Part shown: in pieces, positions 1 through 5,248 of the stretch
Layout: each line of letters opens with the position of its first letter
How positions within the stretch are numbered: the first letter of the stretch is position 1
Source: Reyranella sp.
GTDB taxonomy: Bacteria > Pseudomonadota > Alphaproteobacteria > Reyranellales > Reyranellaceae
Direction of reading: 5' to 3'
Assembly (NCBI GenBank): GCA_016780605.1
Contig: JADHLS010000404.1
Location: forward strand, 1-5,688
Length of the DNA: 5,688 bases
The notes under the pieces: model-generated
Seen by the model: only the letters and a program-made list of their open reading frames with translations
Database searches by the model: none
Told to the model about the DNA's origin: nothing
Made by a program: the position numbers and the translations under genes

Positions 1-246
1 TTCCAGAACGAATGGATCGTGGCCTATCGCGACGACAAGCCGCTCGCCATGACGCCCGACCTGATCTGCGTGCTCGATTCGGTGTCGGGCGAGGCCGTCG
101 GCAGCGAGACCGTCCGTTACGGCCAGCGCGTCACGGTGATCGCCTTGCCGCCGCCACCCGTGTTCCTTTCCCCGCGCGGCCTCGACCATGTCGGCCCGCG
201 CGCCTTCGGCTACGATATCGAGTTCAGGAGCGTGTTCGAGGCATGA
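1..246 (+). CDS. DUF917-family protein (S-methyl-thiohydantoin desulfurase-like), C-terminal part
   Basis: Only the last 81 residues are present; the frame is open to the left edge and ends at TGA 244-246. The visible part contains the signature stretch PDLICVLDSVSGEAVGSETVRYGQRV, then a proline-rich IALPPPPVFLSPRGL segment and VGPRAFGYDIEF near the end. I recognise this as the C-terminal domain of the DUF917 family, renamed S-methyl-thiohydantoin desulfurase-like. Full members are about 350-370 residues, so roughly three quarters lie outside the window. The gene overlaps the next one by four bases (ATGA), which indicates one operon and likely translational coupling. DUF917 genes are commonly found beside hydantoinase/oxoprolinase genes, which agrees with the neighbour here. 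The substrate cannot be told from this fragment. Family call fairly sure; specific activity inferred only. Confidence 0.82.
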   Translation, partial: FQNEWIVAYRDDKPLAMTPDLICVLDSVSGEAVGSETVRYGQRVTVIALPPPPVFLSPRGLDHVGPRAFGYDIEFRSVFEA

Positions 247-1781
247 GACGCATTGGCATTGACGTCGGCGGCACCAATACCGACGCCGTCCTGATCGAGG
301 AAGGCAAGGTGGTGCGCGCCGTCAAGGCGCCGACCAGCGAGGACGTCACCACCGGCATCCTCGACTCCTTGAAGAGTCTCGGCTCGACCGGCGTGCTGAA
401 GGACAAGCGCATCGACGGCGTGATGATCGGCACGACGCATTTCATCAACGCCGTGGTCCAGCGCCGGCATCTCACCAAGGTCGGTGCGCTCCGGCTCGGC
501 ATGCCGGCCTCGGCCTCCTTGCCGCCGTTCTGCGACTGGCCGGAGGATCTGGCCGAGCTGGTGCGTGGTGGCGTCTGGATGGTGGAGGGCGGCCACGAGT
601 ACGATGGCCGGCCGTTCATGCCGCTCGACGAGGCCGCTGTCGTCAAGGCGGCGCAGGAGATGAAGGCGAGGGGGCTGAAGTCCGTCGCCATCTCCTCGAT
701 CTTCTCGCCGCTCGATCCCAGCCATGAGAAGCGGGCGGCCGAACTGGTCGCGACCGAGCTGCCCGACGCCGTCATCACCTGCTCTTCGGACCTCGGCCGC
801 ATCGGCCTGCTGGAGCGCGAGAATGCCGGCCTGCTGAACGCCGCCTTGGCCGAGCTGTCGCGCGACACCATCGCTGCCTTCGAGAAGGCGATCGCCGATT
901 CCGGCATCGCCGCGCCTCTCTTCATCACCCAGAACGACGGCACCGTGGCCGAGGCGCACCAGGCGCGGCGCCTGCCGGTTTATTCCTTCGCCTCGGGCGC
1001 CACCAACTCCATGCGCGGCGCGGCGTACCTGTCCGGGCTCAGCGACGCCATGGTCGTCGATGTCGGCGGCACCACGACCGACGTCGGCCAGCTGAAGCAC
1101 GGCTTCCCGCGCGAGGCCAACTCGGTGGTCAAGGTGGGCGGCGTGCGTACGCTGTTTCGCATGCCCGACCTGCTGTCGATCGGCCTCGGCGGCGGCAGCC
1201 ATGTCTCGCTGGATCCGATCAAGGTCGGGCCTGTCTCGGTCGGCTATCGCCTGCTGAAGGACGGCATCGCCTTCGGCGGCAAGCAGCTCACGACTACGGA
1301 TATCGCCATCGCGAGTGGCGTCCTGACGCTGGGCGACAAAGCCAAGGTCGCCCATCTCGATGCTACGGCCTGCCAGAAGGTCTTTGCCGAGGCCGCGCGC
1401 CTCGCCGAGGAGGCGATCGACCGCATGAAGACCGAGGCGGGGGGCGTGCCTCTGATCGCCGTCGGCGGTGGCGCCTTCCTGATCCCCGACACGCTGCCCG
1501 GCGTCTCCAAGGTGATCCATGTCGAGCACGGCGATTGCGCGAACGCCGTGGGTGCCGCCATCGCCCAGGTCTCGGGCGAGTGCGACCAGATCTTCAAGGA
1601 CATGACCCGCAGCGACGCAATCGCCGCCGCCCAGGGCATCGCCAACGACCGCGCCGTCGCCGCGGGCGCGGACCGCAGGAGCCTCAGCACCATCGAAAGC
1701 GAGGACATGCCGCTGGCTTATCTGCCCGGCAACTCGGTGCGGGTGCGCGTGCGCGTGGTGGGGGACGTGGCAGCGAGCTAG
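243..1781 (+). CDS. Hydantoinase/oxoprolinase family protein (short HyuA-like)
   Basis: A 512-residue protein of the hydantoinase/oxoprolinase family, whose members use ATP to open cyclic amides such as 5-oxoproline and hydantoins. Visible landmarks: the N-terminal phosphate-binding loop IGIDVGGTNTDAVLI (residues 4-18); TTHFINAVVQRR, the usual block where the partner strand begins; DLGRIGLLERENAGLLNAAL; YSFASGATNSMRGA (247-260); the second ASKHA-type loop VVDVGGTTTDVG (271-282); IGLGGGSHV (313-321); and LIAVGGGAFLIPD (404-416). It matches the short class of about 510 residues that travels with DUF917, not the roughly 680-residue classic HyuA. The start at ATG 243 is chosen because homology begins there and it forms an ATGA overlap with the upstream stop; CAGGAG at 225-230 is a rather distant ribosome site. 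The frame stays open further upstream, but that sequence is DUF917 coding in another frame. It is probably cytoplasmic. The exact substrate is unknown. Confidence 0.9.
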   Translation: MRRIGIDVGGTNTDAVLIEEGKVVRAVKAPTSEDVTTGILDSLKSLGSTGVLKDKRIDGVMIGTTHFINAVVQRRHLTKVGALRLGMPASASLPPFCDWPEDLAELVRGGVWMVEGGHEYDGRPFMPLDEAAVVKAAQEMKARGLKSVAISSIFSPLDPSHEKRAAELVATELPDAVITCSSDLGRIGLLERENAGLLNAALAELSRDTIAAFEKAIADSGIAAPLFITQNDGTVAEAHQARRLPVYSFASGATNSMRGAAYLSGLSDAMVVDVGGTTTDVGQLKHGFPREANSVVKVGGVRTLFRMPDLLSIGLGGGSHVSLDPIKVGPVSVGYRLLKDGIAFGGKQLTTTDIAIASGVLTLGDKAKVAHLDATACQKVFAEAARLAEEAIDRMKTEAGGVPLIAVGGGAFLIPDTLPGVSKVIHVEHGDCANAVGAAIAQVSGECDQIFKDMTRSDAIAAAQGIANDRAVAAGADRRSLSTIESEDMPLAYLPGNSVRVRVRVVGDVAAS

Positions 1782-1785
1782 GCGC

Positions 1786-2091
1786 GTGGAGGAGGCACAA
1801 CGATTTTACCGGGAAATGGACGCCACCGGACAGGGGCTGCGATTCATTGCCAACAATCCCGAACTGTCGGCGCGAATGGCCCGCGACGGGATGGCCTTGG
1901 CCTTCAAGGCACAGCCGGCGCTCCCATTGCACATTGCTGGCCGTGTCGGTGCAAGCGCACTCCTTAGCTATTTGGGAGTGCCGCCTCTGGCACTATTTGG
2001 TGATGCCTTTCGCGCGTTGGAGGACGGCCATGACTTCATCGATGCTATTGGCCGTGGAATTTCCGGCACGCCTCCCCGACAGCTCTCTTGA
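1786..2091 (+). CDS. Hypothetical small protein, family not recognised
   Basis: A 101-residue frame beginning with GTG four bases after the hydantoinase stop and ending with TGA 2089-2091. Composition is balanced: an N-terminal probably helical part (residues 1-40, with FYREMDATGQGLRFIANNPELSARMARDGMALAF), then a moderately hydrophobic stretch (about 45-70, LPLHIAGRVGASALLSYLGVPPLALFG) and an acidic helix. I do not recognise a family. The start is uncertain: GTG 1786 has no good ribosome site, while ATG 1816 in the same frame would give 91 residues with GGAGGAGG about 20 bases upstream, which is too far. Third positions are less G/C-rich than in the upstream gene, so it may be of different origin or weakly expressed. 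Longer frames overlapping it in other phases give arginine-rich, implausible proteins. It could be co-transcribed with the hydantoinase operon. Confidence 0.5.
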   Translation: MEEAQRFYREMDATGQGLRFIANNPELSARMARDGMALAFKAQPALPLHIAGRVGASALLSYLGVPPLALFGDAFRALEDGHDFIDAIGRGISGTPPRQLS

Positions 2092-2308
2092 TCGCATCCA
2101 ATAGCCTAAGCCGTCTGCGTACGCGAAACGACAGCCCGTCCTCAGATTGCGCGCATTAGTTGGAGGGGACGCCTGACCTGCGAACTAACATGAACGGTCG
2201 TGAGGATCGTTTCTGTCATGCCCTCGCTCCGCACTTACCTACGGGCGGAGCGGGCGGCCCTTCGGAGATCGGGAACATGGCGCGAGGTCGCCTCAGGAGG
2301 TTGAGACT
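2092..2308. other. Non-coding gap with hairpin; possible leader frame
   Basis: These 217 bases separate two unassigned small genes. They contain a GC-rich inverted repeat (2223-2254), a shorter 6-base inverted repeat TTAGTT (2156-2161) with AACTAA (2183-2188), and a strong Shine-Dalgarno AGGAGG at 2295-2300 for the following GTG start. A 40-codon frame (ATG 2190 to TGA 2310-2312) overlaps that start, but it has no ribosome site at normal distance, so I do not call it a gene. No convincing sigma-70 promoter or T-tract terminator is seen. Confidence 0.5.
2223..2254. repeat. GC-rich inverted repeat (stem-loop)
   Basis: CGCTCCGC at 2225-2232 pairs perfectly with GCGGAGCG at 2245-2252. A T-G and a C-G pair extend the stem to 10 pairs around a 12-base loop. 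There is no T-run on either side, so it is not a standard intrinsic terminator. It lies about 55 bases ahead of the membrane-protein start and could be a 5'-leader structure or a factor-assisted terminator for the genes upstream. Confidence 0.55.
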
Positions 2309-2668
2309 GTGACGCGGGAAGCGCTTTCGGAGATTCTCCAATACCTCAGGCGGCGACCTCTTCTCCTTGGCGGCACACTCGGCCTCCCTTTCGCGGTCGT
2401 CATGCTGGTCGTGTCGCTGTATTGGCCCACTGTCGGCTGGGTGTCGGTCGGTATCTGGATCATTCTCGCCCATTTCTGGTTCAATCATTCCCTTATCAAG
2501 ACGATATGGATGGCATCATTTGTGGGAATGACGCTCGCGACGATTATCTGGACGAGATTGCCGACGCAGGACAGCGTGCCGCCCGGCGCCGCCGAGAAAG
2601 TCCGTCAGCATTTCTGGCTTTGGGTGCACAAGCAACAATGGCTTGCGGAGCCGACAGGTCGGCCATAA
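2309..2668 (+). CDS. Small three-helix membrane protein, unknown function
   Basis: A 119-residue protein starting at GTG 2309, chosen because a perfect AGGAGG (2295-2300) lies eight bases upstream. The N-terminus is short and basic (LRRRP, residues 13-17). It is followed by three hydrophobic spans at about 18-38 (LLLGGTLGLPFAVVMLVVSL), 42-58 (VGWVSVGIWIILAHFWF) and 64-82 (KTIWMASFVGMTLATIIW), then a polar, tryptophan-containing tail (HFWLWVHKQQWL). By the positive-inside rule the N-terminus is probably cytoplasmic. I recognise no family. Its coding sequence is noticeably AT-richer than the flanking genes, partly because of hydrophobic codons. A possible 40-codon frame ends within its start (GTGA overlap). 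The next gene begins 60 bases downstream on the same strand, so co-transcription is possible but not shown. Confidence 0.72.
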   Translation: MTREALSEILQYLRRRPLLLGGTLGLPFAVVMLVVSLYWPTVGWVSVGIWIILAHFWFNHSLIKTIWMASFVGMTLATIIWTRLPTQDSVPPGAAEKVRQHFWLWVHKQQWLAEPTGRP

Positions 2669-2728
2669 CACTCTCGGCGCGGGCGCCACGACCTGATACG
2701 TTGGCGATAAGTGAACGAGAGAGTCTCA

Positions 2729-3208
2729 ATGAAGCGATTCGTCGTCGGTCTTGGTCTCTGCCTTCTGGCTGCCTCCGCCTCCGCCCAGCCCGTGGGCCAG
2801 AACCAGCCGCCGGACCAGTGGGTGGCCAACTGCAATTACGAGAAGGGCAAGGATTGCACCGTCTCCGCCATGATCGACGGCGGGCCCAATAACTTGCTCG
2901 GCACCTTCCTGATCGTGAGCTACTCGGTCGCCTACACCACGCTCACCGTGGTGGCCGACGGCCTGGGCAGCAGCGCCAGCATGCAGGTCGACAACTGGCC
3001 GTTCGTCTCGACCAGAATCTGCACCGGTGGCGCCTGCTCCTATGACCAGGGCAAGTCGGCCGACCTGCTGCAGGCCCTGCTGAGGGGCTCGCAGGTCACC
3101 GTCCAGCTCTCGACCCAGAACGACGGCATGGCGGGCCCGCTCACCAACACCCTGCAGGGCTTCACCCAGGCCTACCAGCGCGCCCTCCAGATGCAGCAGG
3201 GCCGTTAG
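2729..3208 (+). CDS. IalB-like (invasion-associated locus B family) secreted protein
   Basis: A 159-residue exported protein. The start is ATG 2729, giving a textbook signal peptide MKRFVVGLGLCLLAASASA with likely cleavage after A19; a GTG at 2711 would add six residues ahead of it and is not needed. A purine-rich GAGAGAG lies just upstream as ribosome site. The mature part has the IalB pattern: W31..C35 and C43 near the start, a central beta-rich region (LIVSYSVAYTTLTVVADGLG), C98-x4-C103 in RICTGGACSY, the segment LLQALLRGSQVTVQLST, and a terminal LQGFTQAYQRAL (142-153). Four cysteines in two spaced pairs suggest two disulfides in the periplasm. IalB was named for erythrocyte invasion by Bartonella, but the family is widespread in free-living alphaproteobacteria, so a virulence role should not be assumed. 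The gene ends directly against the convergent DUF899 gene. Confidence 0.72.
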   Translation: MKRFVVGLGLCLLAASASAQPVGQNQPPDQWVANCNYEKGKDCTVSAMIDGGPNNLLGTFLIVSYSVAYTTLTVVADGLGSSASMQVDNWPFVSTRICTGGACSYDQGKSADLLQALLRGSQVTVQLSTQNDGMAGPLTNTLQGFTQAYQRALQMQQGR

Positions 3209-3844
3209 CTAGAGGCGCAACAGCTCCGCATAGTGGGCCGCAAGCGGCATGTCGCCGCCATTGGTGTAGGCCGAGTAAACGTGGAAGAGCTCGCCGGCCT
3301 CATTGCGGGCGAACACGCTTGTGCCGGGCAGGTCGGCACGGTCGATCGTGGTCTGCTCGAAGCCATAGACGCCTTCGCCCTTCTCGACGGTCTCGGTCGG
3401 AAATGAGACCTGGAAGTCGTAGTTGAAGTCGCTGGGCGCCGCCGACACCCATTTGAAGCGCCAGCCGCGGCGCTTGCGATAGTCCTCGATGCGCTCGATC
3501 GGCGCGCGCGAGATCGCGGTGAAGGTGGCGTCGAGCCGCGGCAGATGCCGCTCCATGCCGTCGAAATGGTCGGCGCCCTGCGAGCAGCCGGGGCAGCCGT
3601 CCTGCCATTCCGGCGCGAACATGAAGTGATAGACCAGGAGCTTGGCCCGGCCCTCGAACAGCTCGCCGAGCGACTGCCGGCCGGTCGGTGTGTCGAAGAC
3701 ATAGCTCTTGTCGATACGGGTCCAGGGCAAGCGGCGTCGTTCGGCCAACACGGCCGCGCGCGCCGCGACGAGCTTCTTCTCCGCCGCCAGCAGGTTGAGC
3801 CGGGCCGCAAGCCAGTCTTCGCGCGGGACGATGTCGTGTTCCAT
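3209..3844 (-). CDS. DUF899 family thioredoxin-like protein
   Basis: A 211-residue cytoplasmic protein. It shows the DUF899 layout: an N-terminal helix with REDWLAARLNLLAAEKKL (residues 8-25), RLPWTRIDKSYVFDTPTGRQSLGELFEGRAKLLVYHFMF (38-76), the redox-type motif DGCPGCSQGADHF with Cys84 and Cys87, then an aromatic-rich SRAPIERIEDYRKRRGWRFKWVSAAPSDFNYDF (112-144) and a C-terminal VYSAYTNGGD. The fold is thioredoxin/AhpC-like and the CPGC pair suggests a thiol-disulfide role, though substrates of this family are not established. The start is ATG at 3844, chosen because a good Shine-Dalgarno (AAGGGGAG on the minus strand) lies six bases upstream; the frame continues to 4048 but only through the preceding gene. 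It is the second gene of the divergent operon, 13 bases after the barrel protein, and its stop abuts that of the IalB-like gene. Confidence 0.88.
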   Translation of the reverse strand: MEHDIVPREDWLAARLNLLAAEKKLVAARAAVLAERRRLPWTRIDKSYVFDTPTGRQSLGELFEGRAKLLVYHFMFAPEWQDGCPGCSQGADHFDGMERHLPRLDATFTAISRAPIERIEDYRKRRGWRFKWVSAAPSDFNYDFQVSFPTETVEKGEGVYGFEQTTIDRADLPGTSVFARNEAGELFHVYSAYTNGGDMPLAAHYAELLRL

Positions 3845-3857
3845 GGCGATCTCCCCT

Positions 3858-4163
3858 TCAGGCCTTGTCCGTGAGCATGCCGTAGTTGCCCACCAGCTGC
3901 GGCTCCATGGGCAGTGGGCCCTCGGCGCAGCGCTCGCGGATGTCCTTCTGGAAGACCTTGAAGCTCTCGAAGCTGGAGAGCGGCGTAGCCCCGTCCTCGA
4001 GGGCCGCGACATGCACGAACGTGTCGTCGGGCAGCCGGAACACCGCATAGCGCAGCCCGGCAGGCTTCTTGGCCGTAAGGTCTGCGAACACAGCGGCGCT
4101 CAGGCGCTGGTTCTCGTCGGCCCGGTCGGGCTTGGCGCGGTAGCGCACCAGGGTCCATTTCAT
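3858..4163 (-). CDS. Small dimeric alpha/beta-barrel-like protein (monooxygenase/ABM-like fold)
   Basis: A 101-residue protein, MKWTLVRYRAKPDRADENQRL at the start, then FADLTAKKPAGLRYAVFRLPDDTFVHVAALE and FKVFQKDIRERCAEGPLPMEPQLVGNYGML. The alternating beta-alpha-beta pattern and the N-terminal strand followed by a long helix (residues 15-32) resemble the ferredoxin-like dimeric alpha/beta-barrel group that includes antibiotic-biosynthesis monooxygenases. Many uncharacterised proteins of this length share the N-terminal pattern, so the fold call is stronger than any enzymatic call. Start ATG 4161-4163 is supported by GAGGAGA seven bases upstream on the minus strand. It is the first gene of a two-gene operon with the DUF899 gene and is divergent from the sigma factor. 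An ECF-type promoter module (4196-4221, minus) sits 32 bases before its start codon. Confidence 0.72.
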   Translation of the reverse strand: MKWTLVRYRAKPDRADENQRLSAAVFADLTAKKPAGLRYAVFRLPDDTFVHVAALEDGATPLSSFESFKVFQKDIRERCAEGPLPMEPQLVGNYGMLTDKA

Positions 4164-4195
4164 GGCAGGGTCTCCTCAAGCGTTGCTGTCCGGGA

Positions 4196-4221
4196 GACGA
4201 TCCGCCGCCGTCAAAGGATTC
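4196..4221 (-). promoter_or_regulatory. Predicted ECF-type promoter for the barrel-DUF899 operon
   Basis: On the minus strand this reads GAATCCTTT (4221-4213), 13 bases, then CGTC (4199-4196). With GAATCC as -35 the spacer to the CGTC -10 is 16 bases, matching the general ECF promoter layout. Transcription should start near 4187-4190, giving a leader of about 25 bases that contains the operon's Shine-Dalgarno. The identical module occurs on the other strand for the sigma gene, which is the main reason to believe it. Confidence 0.62.
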
Positions 4222-4251
4222 GCGAAAAGACCGGTGTCGGGTGAATCCTTT
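4213..4251. repeat. Perfect 9-base inverted repeat in the divergent gap
   Basis: AAAGGATTC (4213-4221) and GAATCCTTT (4243-4251) are exact reverse complements separated by 21 bases, centred on 4232 with arm centres 30 bases apart. I interpret the arms as back-to-back -35 elements because each is followed outward, at the same 13-base distance, by CGTC. A dimeric regulator's operator is an alternative reading. Confidence 0.8.
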
Positions 4252-4268
4252 CAGCCCGGCCGAACGTC
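4243..4268 (+). promoter_or_regulatory. Predicted ECF-type autoregulatory promoter of the sigma gene
   Basis: GAATCCTTT (4243-4251), 13 bases, CGTC (4265-4268); equivalently GAATCC-N16-CGTC. CGTC is a common -10 element of ECF promoters and ECF genes often drive their own transcription. The -10 ends only 10 bases before the ATG at 4279, so the transcript would be leaderless or nearly so, which fits the lack of a clear ribosome site. The -35 sequence lacks the common AAC core, so the exact specificity would be particular to this sigma factor. Confidence 0.62.
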
Positions 4269-4278
4269 AGGCAAAGGC

Positions 4279-5160
4279 ATGAGCGACCCCAAGGCAGAAT
4301 TCGAGCGACTGCTGGCCGAGCTGCGGCCGAAGCTGCACCGTTATTGCGCCCGCATGACGGGCTCGTCGGTTGACGGCGAGGACGTCCTGCAGGAGACGCT
4401 GGTCAAGGCGATCGAGGCGTTCCCGCACACCGGGCCGCTCGTCAATGCCGAGGGCTGGCTGTTCCGCATCGCCCACAACGCCGCCATGGATTTCCTGCGC
4501 CGCCGCGCCCGCCAGCAGGGCGTCCAGGCCGACGAGCAGGAGCTGGAGACGGTCGCCGACCCCGACAGCGAGATCGAGCGCCGCCAGGTCACCGCGGCCA
4601 GCCTGCGCACCCTGATGCGCCTGCCGGTGGCGCAACGCAGCAGCGTCATCCTGATGGATGTGCTGGGCCATTCGCTGGAGGAGATCTCGGCCGTGCTCGA
4701 CAGCACCGTGCCCGCGGTCAAGGCCAACCTGCATCGCGGCCGCCAGCGGCTGCTAGAGCTCGCGGCCGAGCCCGAGGACCGGCCGCCGCCGGTGCTGGCC
4801 GATGCCGACCGCCGGCGGCTTGCCGCCTATGTCGCGCGCTTCAATGCCCGAGATTTCGATGCCCTGCGCGCCCAGCTGGCGGACGACGTGAAAGTCGAAG
4901 TGGTGAATCGCACGCGCCTCAATGGCCGCACCGAGGTCGGCCGCTACTTCGGCAATTACAGCCAGTCGAACGACTGGCACCTGGTGCCGGGCCTGGCCGA
5001 CGGCCGGCCGGCGATCATCGTGCGCAGTCCCGACCAGCCGTCCGGCCCGCCGATCTACTTCATGCTGGTCGACTGGGCCGACGATCGCCTGCTCAAGGTC
5101 CGCGATTTCCGCTATGCGCGCTACGCAACCGCGGATGCAGAGCTGATCGACTTTCCGTGA
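4279..5160 (+). CDS. ECF RNA polymerase sigma factor with C-terminal SnoaL-like domain (SigJ/ECF41-like architecture)
   Basis: A 293-residue sigma factor. Sigma-2 spans about residues 8-78, with DVLQETLVKA (35-44) and WLFRIAHNAAMDFLRRRAR (60-78), the core- and -10-binding parts. Sigma-4 spans about 105-162: LMRLPVAQRSSVILMDVLGHSLEEISAVLDSTVPAVKANLHRGRQRL, a helix-turn-helix for the -35. A proline-rich linker (EPEDRPPPVL, 164-173) leads to a SnoaL/NTF2-like domain from about 178 (YVARFNARDFDALRAQLADDVKVEV) to near the end. In related SigJ and ECF41 proteins this domain tunes activity in place of a separate anti-sigma factor, and none is encoded nearby. The NPDKL motif of ECF41 is not present, so it is probably another SnoaL-bearing group. 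ATG 4279 is chosen because homology begins there; the frame is open up to an ATG at 4162, but that would overlap the divergent start and the promoter pair. The signal sensed is unknown. Confidence 0.9.
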   Translation: MSDPKAEFERLLAELRPKLHRYCARMTGSSVDGEDVLQETLVKAIEAFPHTGPLVNAEGWLFRIAHNAAMDFLRRRARQQGVQADEQELETVADPDSEIERRQVTAASLRTLMRLPVAQRSSVILMDVLGHSLEEISAVLDSTVPAVKANLHRGRQRLLELAAEPEDRPPPVLADADRRRLAAYVARFNARDFDALRAQLADDVKVEVVNRTRLNGRTEVGRYFGNYSQSNDWHLVPGLADGRPAIIVRSPDQPSGPPIYFMLVDWADDRLLKVRDFRYARYATADAELIDFP

Positions 5161-5170
5161 TCTCAACCGC

Positions 5171-5234
5171 TTGTGATTAGGGCCGGGGGCAACGTCCGGG
5201 CGCATGATGCGTTGACGAACCGTCTTGATCACAA
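5171..5234. repeat. Short inverted repeat upstream of the CHRD gene
   Basis: TTGTGAT (5171-5177) and ATCACAA (5228-5234) are perfect reverse complements flanking 50 bases that themselves contain a small palindrome CGCATGATGCG (5201-5211). The right arm ends next to the Shine-Dalgarno of the CHRD gene. It may be an operator, a leader structure, or chance; arms of seven bases are short. Confidence 0.35.
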
Positions 5235-5248
5235 AGGGAGGTACGATC

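Noticed and set aside
12..242. N-terminal extension of the hydantoinase frame upstream of ATG 243
   Set aside because: The extra residues are arginine-rich and are an out-of-phase reading of the DUF917 coding sequence; homology starts at MRRIGIDVGGTN.
210..1529. Long minus-strand frame (439 residues) opposite the hydantoinase gene
   Set aside because: It is an antisense shadow of a clear, motif-rich gene in GC-rich DNA; its protein is low-complexity Arg/Asp/Gly/His with no recognisable motif.
1535..2104. 189-residue plus-strand frame across the hydantoinase end and the next gene
   Set aside because: Its first half is an out-of-phase reading of the hydantoinase gene with Arg/Gly-rich composition; the 101-residue frame is the better candidate there.
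2711..2728. GTG 2711 as start of the IalB-like protein
   Set aside because: ATG 2729 gives a clean signal peptide with GAGAGAG at good distance; the longer form only adds NERVS ahead of it.
3205..4179. 324-residue minus-strand frame across both divergent-operon genes
   Set aside because: Very Arg/Ser/Ala/Pro-rich and overlapping two well-supported genes in other phases.
4162..4278. Upstream ATG 4162 as the start of the sigma factor
   Set aside because: It would overlap the divergent gene's start codon and make the whole mirror promoter region coding; the family alignment begins at about MSDPKAEFERLL.
5193..5224. CGTC at 5193-5196 and 5221-5224 as ECF -10 elements for the CHRD gene
   Set aside because: Neither has a GAATCC-like -35 at 16 bases; CGTC alone is frequent in DNA this GC-rich.
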